From contig WQXW01000137.1 in the NCBI GenBank assembly GCA_009781575.1, positions 1 to 5,645 on the forward strand: a DNA stretch of 5,645 nt, in the 5' to 3' direction. How positions within the stretch are numbered: position 1 is the first letter of the stretch; each line of letters starts with the position of its first letter. Below, one piece after another: positions 1 through 4,602 of this stretch. Source of the stretch: Solirubrobacterales bacterium (GTDB taxonomy: Bacteria > Actinomycetota > Thermoleophilia > Solirubrobacterales > Solirubrobacteraceae). Position numbers and translations under genes: made by a program. Below the pieces are notes generated by a model. It worked only from the letters and a program-made list of their open reading frames with translations, did not search any database and was not told where the DNA came from.

Positions 1-755
1 ATGTCCGCCGCCACGCGCGCGGAGAGCTCCTGCGCCAGCGCGCCCTCGTCCTCGGCGCGGGTGCGCGGGCGGTACTCCAGCGCCGTCTCCCCACCCAGGC
101 CCAGCTGCTCACAGCGTGCCGCGAACGGGCCCACCAGCAGCGCGACCGCCGCGGCACGGTCATCGCGCAGCGCCACGCCGTGGCGCGCCAGCTCCCCATC
201 CCAGCTCGGCAGCGTCGCGCGCGACCCCGCCCCCACGCGGATGCGCGCCAGCAGCGCGTTGCGCTGCGCCAGCGCCCGCGCGTAGGCCAGGCGCGTCTGG
301 GCGCGCACCGGCCACAGCGCCGCCACGACCTGGTCGAGGTGCGCGCGCCGGCCGGCCGGCGCGCCCCGCACGAGCTCCAGGCGGTCCGGCTCGAACACGC
401 TCACCAGCGGGCGCTCCTCCACATCCTGCATGCGCGCCACCTCCACGCCGTCGGCCTGCATGCGCTTCACCGCCCGCTCCTCTCCCAGCGTGCCAAAGGC
501 CACGGTCAGCTCGTGCGCGTGCTCGCGCTCGCGCAGCCGCACGACCACGCGCGCCGCCGGCGCGGTGAAGCGCACCAGCTCCCGCTCGTTGCGCGTGCGC
601 GGCGAGCGGCCGGTGCATCCCCAGCAGATCGCCTCCAACAGGTTCGACTTGCCCGCGCCGTTGGGCCCGTGCACCACGGTCAGCCCCGCCCCCAGCGGCG
701 CCTGCGCGCGCTGGTAGGTGCGGAAGTCACGCAGCTCCACGCTCACCACGCGCAT
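1..755 (-). CDS. recF: RecF, DNA replication/repair ATPase (partial, 3' end outside window)
   Basis: RecF is an SMC/ABC-like ATPase that binds gapped DNA and, with RecO and RecR, helps load RecA for daughter-strand gap repair. I translated the minus strand by hand from the ATG at 755-753 and obtained 251 codons with no stop before the window edge; full-length RecF is usually about 360-390 aa. Visible marks are the N-terminal beta strand with FRTY (residues 11-14), the Walker A motif GPNGAGKS (30-37), a TGRSPRT segment after it (48-54), and the RecF-family stretch FEPDRLELVRG followed by GRRAHLD (121-141). The later ABC signature and Walker B lie beyond the edge. The start is 21 nt downstream of the dnaN stop. 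Two other ATGs at 763 and 769 are out of frame. The Shine-Dalgarno is weak, so translation probably follows dnaN in one transcript. Family identification is firm. Confidence 0.95.
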   Translation of the reverse strand, partial: MRVVSVELRDFRTYQRAQAPLGAGLTVVHGPNGAGKSNLLEAICWGCTGRSPRTRNERELVRFTAPAARVVVRLREREHAHELTVAFGTLGEERAVKRMQADGVEVARMQDVEERPLVSVFEPDRLELVRGAPAGRRAHLDQVVAALWPVRAQTRLAYARALAQRNALLARIRVGAGSRATLPSWDGELARHGVALRDDRAAAVALLVGPFAARCEQLGLGGETALEYRPRTRAEDEGALAQELSARVAAD

Positions 756-776
756 CGGCACATCGCCATTTCCCGC

Positions 777-1892
777 TCAGGTGTTGAGGCGGATCGGCAT
801 CACCAGATAGATGAACTCGCCCTCCTCCGGCGAGCAGATCAACCCCGGGCGCAGCGGGCTGATCAGCTTCAACACGAACTCCTCCCCATCCACGCTCTCG
901 AGGCCATCTCTGAGGAACTCCGGGTTGAAGCCGATCTCGAACGGCTCGCCGGCGAACGGCACAGGGATCGTCTCCGCCGCGTCGCCCACCTCGGCGGTCA
1001 GCGCCGACACGGTCAGCTCGCCCTCGCTGAACGCCAGGCGCAGCGGCGCGTTCTTGAGCGCCAGCAAGCTGATGCGGCGCACCACGTCGGCGACCTCCGC
1101 CGTGGAGAGGCGCAGCTCGTGCTCGACCGTCTCCGGCAGCAGCTGGCGGTAGTTGGGAAACTGGCCGTCGATCACGCGGGAGCTCAGCACCGCGCCGTGC
1201 AACTCGAACAGCACCTGGCCCTGGCGCACGCTCACCGCCAGCTCCGCGTCCTCGCCGTTGCCCTGCTGCGCGATGCGCGAGAGCTCTCCAAGCGCGCGCG
1301 CCGGCACGTTCGCCTCCAGCTCGCCCTGCAGCGACGCCGCGAGCGTGGTGCGCTTGACACTCAGCCGGTAGGAGTCGGTCGCCACCATCAGCAGCTCCTG
1401 GCCGGAGGCCGCCATCCAGATGCCGGTCAGCACCGGGCGTGTCTCATCGCGCGACGCCGCCCGCGCGACGCGCGCGACGGTCTCCACGAACGCTGCCGCC
1501 GGCAGGATGACGCGCCCACCCTCCTCCGGCTCCGGCAGCCGTGGAAAGTCATCCAGGCGCAGCGTGCGCAGGTGGAAGGTGCTGGCCCCCGAGATCACCT
1601 CCACATCCTGCTCGGAGCCGCGCAGCTCCAGCGACACCCGCTCGCCCGACAGCGCGCGCGTCACATCCAGCAGCAGCCGTCCGGGCAACACCACGCGGCC
1701 CGGGCGCTCAGGCGCCACGTCCAGCGGTACGCGCACGCCCACCTCCATATCGGTCGCCTGCAGCTCGCAGCGCTCTTGCTCCGCATCGATCAGCACTCCC
1801 GACAGCGCCTGTACTGCGCTGCGGGTGGAGGCCACCCGTGTGGCTGCGCCCAATGCGCTCAGCAGCTCGGAGGTCGGTAGAGAGAGCTTCAC
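777..1892 (-). CDS. dnaN: DNA polymerase III beta subunit (sliding clamp)
   Basis: The beta clamp is a ring-shaped homodimer that tethers DNA polymerase III to DNA and serves as a landing platform for mismatch-repair and translesion enzymes. The product is 371 aa, normal for the family (about 365-380), with three clamp domains at roughly 1-120, 128-250 and 255-371. Recognisable segments are ATDMEVGVRV (46-55), RPVLTGIWM (152-160), ATDSYRLSV (171-179), SSRVIDGQFPNYRQLLP (237-253), FNPEFLRDGLESV (322-334) and the C-terminal YLVMPIRL (362-369), which closes the third domain. The start is GTG (1892-1890): an in-frame TAG lies six codons upstream with no other start between, and the N-terminus MKLSLPTSELL fits the family. 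The Shine-Dalgarno (AGAAGA, about 11 nt upstream) is modest. The gene follows dnaA in the same direction after a 138-bp gap that probably contains the origin. Confidence 0.98.
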   Translation of the reverse strand: MKLSLPTSELLSALGAATRVASTRSAVQALSGVLIDAEQERCELQATDMEVGVRVPLDVAPERPGRVVLPGRLLLDVTRALSGERVSLELRGSEQDVEVISGASTFHLRTLRLDDFPRLPEPEEGGRVILPAAAFVETVARVARAASRDETRPVLTGIWMAASGQELLMVATDSYRLSVKRTTLAASLQGELEANVPARALGELSRIAQQGNGEDAELAVSVRQGQVLFELHGAVLSSRVIDGQFPNYRQLLPETVEHELRLSTAEVADVVRRISLLALKNAPLRLAFSEGELTVSALTAEVGDAAETIPVPFAGEPFEIGFNPEFLRDGLESVDGEEFVLKLISPLRPGLICSPEEGEFIYLVMPIRLNT

Positions 1893-1904
1893 AACGACAA
1901 CGAT

Positions 1905-1961
1905 CTTCTAAAGAAAGTCAAAGCAGTAGTGGCTGTGCATATGTGAGTTTGCCTCTGTGAA
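1905..1961. other. Candidate DNA unwinding element (AT-rich stretch)
   Basis: By hand count 24 of these 57 bases are G or C (about 42%), against very GC-rich coding DNA on both sides. The stretch includes TTCTAAAGAAAG near 1906 and GCATATGTG near 1937. It lies between the DnaA box and dnaN, the usual arrangement of a box followed by a melting region. Its start also carries the dnaN ribosome-binding region, which is a competing explanation for part of the base bias. Confidence 0.45.
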
Positions 1962-1982
1962 GCCGTGCAGCCCTGGTGGAGG

Positions 1983-1991
1983 TGTGGACAA
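1983..1991 (-). promoter_or_regulatory. DnaA box TTGTCCACA
   Basis: The plus strand reads TGTGGACAA, so the minus strand carries TTGTCCACA. This is an exact match to the DnaA box form preferred in high-GC actinobacteria and one base from the E. coli consensus TTATCCACA. It lies in the dnaA-dnaN gap, 39 nt past the dnaA stop. It is the only perfect box I found in the window. Confidence 0.8.
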
Positions 1992-2016
1992 AGACGGCCT
2001 GGGCGTGCAGAAGTCT

Positions 2017-2029
2017 CGCATGCCATGCG
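2017..2029. repeat. 13-bp dyad CGCATG-C-CATGCG next to the dnaA stop
   Basis: Perfect six-base arms are separated by a single C, ending one base before the reverse-complement stop codon of dnaA (2031-2033). A one-base spacer is too tight for a good RNA hairpin, so this looks more like a binding site for a dimeric protein than a terminator. It has no T-run beside it. Chance is possible for arms this short. Confidence 0.4.
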
Positions 2030-2030
2030 G

Positions 2031-3464
2031 TCAGGAGCCCGCCGCGTCGAGCCGCTGGCGCAGCTTCTCCACATCCTCTCGCGAGCCGGGGTCGGCGCCG
2101 ATGCGCTCGCCCGTCCTGCGCCACGCGTGCAGCACCGTCGTGTGATCGCGCCCCCCGAAGTGCTTGCCGATGGCCGGCAGCGACTCGCCACTGAGCTCGC
2201 GCGCCAGGTACATCGCCATCTGGCGGGGCCACGCCACGCGCGCCCTGCGCGTGCTCGAGCGCAGCTCCTCGGGGGTCAGCCCGAACTGGGCGCACGCGGC
2301 CTTCTCGATCTCCTCCAGCGTGCACCGGTGCCGCGGCGAGCGGGCGCCGCCCGCCACCGGGTAGAGGCCGTCCAGCACCTCCACCGTCAGCTCCCGCGTC
2401 AGCTCCCGCCCGGTGAGCGAGGCGAACGCGACCACCCTTATCAGCGCGCCCTCCAGCGCGCGCACGTTGATCGACACGCGCTCCGCGATCGGCTCGAGGA
2501 CCTCGTCGCTCACCGGCCCCAGCGCATCGTGATGTGCCCGCTTTCGCAGGATCGCGATGCGCGTGGGCAGCTCCGGTGGGTGGATATCCGCCACCAGGCC
2601 CGCCTGGAAGCGCTCGCGCAGGCGGTCTTCGAGCGCCTGCAGGTCGCGCGGCGGGCGGTCGGAGCTCAGCACGATCTGGCCGCCCACTTCGTAGAGCGCG
2701 TTGAAGGTGTGGAAGAACTCCTCCTCGGTGCGGCTCTTGCGCTCCAGGAACTGCACGTCGTCGACCAGCAGCAGGTCCACCTGGCGGAAGCGGTGCTTGA
2801 AGCCGTCCACGCTCCCTCCACCGAGCGCGAAGATGAACTCGTTGGCAAACGCCTCGCCCGTGGTCGCGCGCACCACCAGCTCGGGGCTGTGCTCCGCCAC
2901 GAGCGCCGCGATCGCGCGCAACAGGTGGGTCTTGCCCACCCCCGGCGGCCCGCAGATGAACAGGGGGTTGTACGCGCCACCCGGCATCTCGGCCACCGCC
3001 AACGCTGCCGCGTGTGCCAGGCGGTTGGAGTTGCCGATCACGAACTGCTCGAAGGTGAGCTTGGGGTTGAGCGGCACGTCGTGCTCCGGTGCCTGTCCCC
3101 CCGCGGGCGTGTCCAGGCGCCCCCGCGCCGTCACGTGCTGGTGTGGCGGACCAGCGCCGCGGCCCCTGAGCGCGCCGGCGCCCTCCGCCGCGAACCCGAC
3201 CCCGACCCCGCCCTGCTGCTCCAACTCGACCAACTCGACCGCCACATCGGGGCCGAGCGCCGCCGCCGCGCAGCGCTGCAACAGGCCGCCGAACCGCTCG
3301 CGGATCCAGCCACAGACTCGCGTGGGGCCCTCGAGCGTGAGCGTGGCGCCGTCGAACGCGCGCGCCTGCAGCGGCTCCAGCCAGATCCTATAGGTCGCCT
3401 CGTCGACCGCCCCCTCCAGCTCGGCCTGCACACGCGACCAGATGCGGTCGAGCTCTTCGTTCAC
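2031..3464 (-). CDS. dnaA: Chromosomal replication initiator DnaA
   Basis: DnaA is an AAA+ ATPase that oligomerises on DnaA boxes, melts oriC and recruits the replicative helicase; it also often represses its own gene. The product is 477 aa, within the family range. Domain I spans about 1-80 ([20 protein letters not shown]). A short Gly/Ala/Pro-rich linker (domain II, about 84-132) precedes [20 protein letters not shown] (133-152). The AAA+ core shows Walker A GPPGVGKT (172-179), Walker [10 protein letters not shown] (231-239), SSD sensor 1 (267-269), box VII RLRERF with Arg285, and sensor 2 VRALEGAL with Arg335. Domain IV carries the DNA-binding signature [10 protein letters not shown] (438-447). 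The start is GTG (3464-3462); an in-frame TGA lies four codons upstream, so no longer start is possible. A strong GGAG lies 16 nt upstream of the GTG, which is farther than usual. The gene diverges from rpmH. Confidence 0.98.
   Translation of the reverse strand: MNEELDRIWSRVQAELEGAVDEATYRIWLEPLQARAFDGATLTLEGPTRVCGWIRERFGGLLQRCAAAALGPDVAVELVELEQQGGVGVGFAAEGAGALRGRGAGPPHQHVTARGRLDTPAGGQAPEHDVPLNPKLTFEQFVIGNSNRLAHAAALAVAEMPGGAYNPLFICGPPGVGKTHLLRAIAALVAEHSPELVVRATTGEAFANEFIFALGGGSVDGFKHRFRQVDLLLVDDVQFLERKSRTEEEFFHTFNALYEVGGQIVLSSDRPPRDLQALEDRLRERFQAGLVADIHPPELPTRIAILRKRAHHDALGPVSDEVLEPIAERVSINVRALEGALIRVVAFASLTGRELTRELTVEVLDGLYPVAGGARSPRHRCTLEEIEKAACAQFGLTPEELRSSTRRARVAWPRQMAMYLARELSGESLPAIGKHFGGRDHTTVLHAWRRTGERIGADPGSREDVEKLRQRLDAAGS
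2065..2073 (+). promoter_or_regulatory. Possible DnaA box TTCTCCACA inside the dnaA 3' end
   Basis: One mismatch separates this 9-mer from both TTATCCACA and TTGTCCACA, and it faces opposite to the perfect box at 1983-1991. It overlaps codons for DVEK near the DnaA C-terminus, so coding constraint alone could explain it. Its closeness (about 75 bp) to the perfect box is the only reason to list it. Confidence 0.3.
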
Positions 3465-3474
3465 GGCAGCGCGT

Positions 3475-3487
3475 CACCCGCTCCTTT
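3475..3487 (-). promoter_or_regulatory. dnaA Shine-Dalgarno region
   Basis: The minus strand reads CCGAAAGGAGCGG here, a strong anti-16S match. The gap from GGAG to the GTG start is 16 nt, longer than the usual 5-10 nt. A nearer GTG is out of frame and the in-frame codon six nucleotides on from the GGAG is TGA, so the annotated GTG remains the only sensible start. Confidence 0.55.
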
Positions 3488-3543
3488 CGGCAGGAGTATC
3501 GAAGGCAATCTCGGCGGTGGGACCCGGCGGGCCCGGCGCAGCG

Positions 3544-3549
3544 AATATA
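3544..3549 (-). promoter_or_regulatory. Possible dnaA promoter -10 (TATATT)
   Basis: On the minus strand this reads TATATT within GGGCTATATTCGC, a good -10 hexamer in otherwise GC-rich DNA. No convincing -35 lies 16-18 nt upstream; the nearest TTGGCG (3575-3580) is about 25 nt away. Transcription from here would begin near 3537 and leave a leader of roughly 70 nt before the GTG start. Confidence 0.45.
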
Positions 3550-3591
3550 GCCCACGCCACCGGCGCGGGGCGCCCGCCAACCGCAAATGGC

Positions 3592-3619
3592 GAAGAAAAA
3601 TCGCCCGGCCGGCGGGGCG
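3592..3619 (-). terminator. Terminator-like hairpin with T-run upstream of dnaA
   Basis: Read on the minus strand, CGCCC (3619-3615) pairs with GGGCG (3606-3602) across an 8-nt loop, and ATTTTTCTT follows. This is the shape of a short intrinsic terminator. It could stop leftward read-through into dnaA or act as a leader attenuator if a promoter lies upstream, for example the TATAGC near 3630 on the minus strand. The stem is only five pairs, so this is tentative. Confidence 0.3.
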
Positions 3620-3630
3620 CGGGGCGGAGC

Positions 3631-3636
3631 TATACT
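3631..3636 (+). promoter_or_regulatory. rpmH operon promoter -10 (TATACT)
   Basis: TATACT differs from TATAAT by one base and stands out in DNA that is nearly all G and C. No good -35 is visible 17 nt upstream (GGCCGG). Transcription would start near 3643 and give a leader of about 80 nt before the rpmH ATG. It is the best promoter candidate for the rpmH-rnpA-yidD-yidC group. Confidence 0.55.
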
Positions 3637-3669
3637 GCTGCCTCGCGACCGCTCGGATGCGGGGCTTCG

Positions 3670-3701
3670 GGCGCCCCTCGCGCGTGCTCCGCGCGAGCGC
3701 C
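3670..3701 (+). promoter_or_regulatory. Strong hairpin in the rpmH 5' leader
   Basis: CTCGCGCG (3677-3684) and CGCGCGAG (3690-3697) are perfect complements around a 5-nt loop TGCTC. GGCG (3670-3673) and CGCC (3698-3701) extend the stem past a 3-nt bulge. There is no T-run after it, so it is not a standard terminator. A smaller competing stem, GGGGC (3661-3665) with GCCCC (3673-3677), shares bases with it. It lies between the predicted start of transcription and the rpmH ribosome-binding site. Confidence 0.5.
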
Positions 3702-3725
3702 GCAAGCGAGCGACACCGGCGAGTC

Positions 3726-3860
3726 ATGAAGCGCACCTACCAACCCAAGAAACGCAAGCGCGCCCGCGTGCACGGGTTCCGTGCGCGCATGCGCACGCGC
3801 GCCGGGCGACTCACCCTGAAGCGCCGCCGGGCCAAGGGGCGCAAGCGCCTGTCCGCGTGA
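3726..3860 (+). CDS. rpmH: 50S ribosomal protein L34
   Basis: L34 is a small, very basic protein of the large ribosomal subunit that packs against 23S rRNA. The product is 44 aa, the expected length. It begins [12 protein letters not shown], has the conserved [13 protein letters not shown] core (15-27), and ends with [13 protein letters not shown] (32-44). The family is unmistakable. The start ATG has only a weak GGCGAG in front of it. The reading frame stays open far upstream across the antisense of dnaA, but family length fixes this start. It is the first gene of the rightward group, 10 nt before rnpA. Confidence 0.98.
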   Translation: MKRTYQPKKRKRARVHGFRARMRTRAGRLTLKRRRAKGRKRLSA

Positions 3861-3870
3861 CCGCGGGCCG

Positions 3871-4248
3871 ATGAAACCGCGCACCACTCGCCGCGCGCGC
3901 CTCTCGCGCAGCGCCGAGTTCGAGCGGGTGTACCGCCGTGGGCGCTCCTCCGCCAACCGCCACCTGGTCCTCTACGTCTTCCCCAACCCGTCCTCGCCCC
4001 GACCGCGCCTGGGGCTGTCGGTGTCGCGCAAGGTCGGCGGCGCGGTCGAGCGCAACCGGGTCAAGCGGCTGTTGCGCGAGGCGTTCGGACGGGTCGAGCC
4101 CGAGCTGCACGGTGGGCACGACGTGGTGGTGGTCGCGCGCCCCGACGTGCACGACCTCGCCCAGCGCGAGGGCCTCGCGGGAGTGGACCGCGCGCTGCGC
4201 GAGCTGATCCACCGCACCGAGCTGCTCGCCCAGGGAGACCCCCGGTGA
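3871..4248 (+). CDS. rnpA: Ribonuclease P protein component
   Basis: RnpA is the basic protein partner of the catalytic RNase P RNA and helps position pre-tRNA for removal of the 5' leader. The product is 125 aa, typical for the family. The family segment [20 protein letters not shown] lies at 17-36, and [20 protein letters not shown] at 48-67 contains the start of the RNR motif ([12 protein letters not shown], 61-72). [11 protein letters not shown] (83-93) is the conserved beta strand near the end. The start ATG is 10 nt after the rpmH stop and has no strong Shine-Dalgarno, so coupling to rpmH is likely. The stop overlaps the yidD start. There is no sign of the long N-terminal extension found in some thermophiles. 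Confidence 0.97.
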   Translation: MKPRTTRRARLSRSAEFERVYRRGRSSANRHLVLYVFPNPSSPRPRLGLSVSRKVGGAVERNRVKRLLREAFGRVEPELHGGHDVVVVARPDVHDLAQREGLAGVDRALRELIHRTELLAQGDPR

Positions 4249-4514
4249 GCGTGGCCCGCCGGGTGGCGAGCGCCCCGATCGTGCTCTACCAGCGCGTGAT
4301 CTCGCCCGCGCTGCCCCGGCGCTGCCGCTATGAGCCCACCTGCTCGCGCTACGCCGTGCAGGCGATCCACCAGTACGGCGTGCTGCGCGGCCTGGTGCTG
4401 GCCGGCTGGCGTCTGCTGAGGTGCAACCCGTTCAGTCCCGGCGGCTACGATCCCGTTGGAGCGCAGCACCTCTTCAAGGCGCGCCCCCACGCGCCGGCCC
4501 CCCGTGCGCGCTAG
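4245..4514 (+). CDS. yidD: Membrane protein insertion efficiency factor YidD
   Basis: YidD is a small protein of the inner face of the cytoplasmic membrane that aids YidC-dependent membrane-protein insertion. The product is 89 aa, near the usual 70-90. It begins with an amphipathic, basic N-terminus and YQRVISPAL (15-23), then [11 protein letters not shown] (27-37), [10 protein letters not shown] (40-49), and [17 protein letters not shown] (55-71). The three family cysteines are C27, C33 and C60. The C-terminal tail (78-89) is Ala/Pro/Arg-rich and not conserved. The start is GTG, overlapping the rnpA stop as GTGA, with GGGAGA about 7 nt upstream. It sits directly before yidC, as in most bacteria. 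Confidence 0.95.
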   Translation: MSVARRVASAPIVLYQRVISPALPRRCRYEPTCSRYAVQAIHQYGVLRGLVLAGWRLLRCNPFSPGGYDPVGAQHLFKARPHAPAPRAR

Positions 4515-4527
4515 CGTCGAGGAGAGG

Positions 4528-4569
4528 ATGCGCGCCTCCCGCAGCTCCTCGAGCTGCACTCTGCGGTAG
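4528..4569 (+). CDS. Possible 13-codon leader mini-ORF before yidC
   Basis: An ATG at 4528 is preceded by GAGGAGAGG, the best Shine-Dalgarno-like sequence in the rightward gene group. It opens a 13-residue peptide, MRASRSSSSCTLR, that ends at TAG (4567-4569). It lies in the same frame as yidC, 33 nt before its ATG, and contains a perfect hairpin. yidC itself has no recognisable Shine-Dalgarno. It could be a leader peptide that sets yidC translation, or a chance ORF. I know of no family for it. Confidence 0.3.
   Translation: MRASRSSSSCTLR
4541..4557 (+). repeat. Perfect 7-bp hairpin in the yidD-yidC gap
   Basis: GCAGCTC (4541-4547) pairs exactly with GAGCTGC (4551-4557) across the 3-nt loop CTC. 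No T-run follows, so it is not a standard intrinsic terminator. It lies inside the mini-ORF and 45 nt before the yidC start, so ribosomes on the mini-ORF would melt it. Confidence 0.45.
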
Positions 4570-4602
4570 ACGACGACACACGACCCACCCCACCAAGCGC
4601 CC

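Larger units (their letters stand above)
1893..2030. other. Putative oriC (dnaA-dnaN intergenic region)
   Basis: This 138-bp non-coding gap sits where the origin lies in many actinobacteria and Firmicutes. It contains one perfect DnaA box (1983-1991), a weaker TGTGCATAT candidate (1934-1942, two mismatches to TGTGGATAA), an AT-rich stretch on the dnaN side, and a 13-bp dyad beside the dnaA stop. A further one-mismatch box lies just inside dnaA (2065-2073). Four TGTG cores in the same orientation begin at 1934, 1942, 1956 and 1983, but only the last is a convincing box. The region is short and box-poor compared with well-studied actinobacterial origins. The origin call rests on synteny plus these sites, not on experiment. 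Confidence 0.65.
3465..3725. promoter_or_regulatory. Divergent dnaA / rpmH promoter region
   Basis: This 261-bp gap separates the leftward dnaA-dnaN-recF block from the rightward rpmH-rnpA-yidD-yidC block. It contains the only two AT-rich islands nearby (around 3541-3550 and 3585-3601) and a TATACT hexamer at 3631. No TTATCCACA- or TTGTCCACA-like site is present, as neither TGTG nor CACA occurs in it, so it is a poor candidate for an origin. Confidence 0.75.

Noticed and set aside
160..618. Minus-strand 152-codon frame within recF
   Set aside because: A different frame of the same strand as recF; Ala/Arg/Gly-rich with no motif, whereas the recF frame has Walker A and the RRxxLD stretch.
180..1880. 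566-codon open frame on the plus strand
   Set aside because: It runs antisense to recF and dnaN, both recognised by family motifs. Its product is Arg/Ala/His/Gln-rich with no domain, as expected for an antisense frame in GC-rich DNA.
1921..1932. DnaA-trio-like CAG TAG TGG triplets
   Set aside because: Too few TAG-type triplets and not set directly beside a strong DnaA box in the required order; indistinguishable from chance.
1918..2325. Minus-strand 135-codon frame covering the dnaA-dnaN gap
   Set aside because: It overlaps the dnaA 3' end in another frame, is compositionally shadow-like and crosses the DnaA box and AT-rich stretch.
3515..3545. GC-rich partial inverted repeat near GGACCCGGCGGGCCC
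   Set aside because: Contains a mismatch, a 3-nt loop and no T-run; short GC palindromes are expected at this base composition.
1965..3860. 631-codon open frame on the plus strand ending in the L34 sequence
   Set aside because: It is antisense to dnaA and merely shares the frame of rpmH. L34 is a 44-aa family and starts at 3726; the upstream part has no recognisable domain.
3811..4212. Minus-strand 133-codon frame opposite rnpA
   Set aside because: Complementary shadow of rnpA, which has the RNR motif and normal length.
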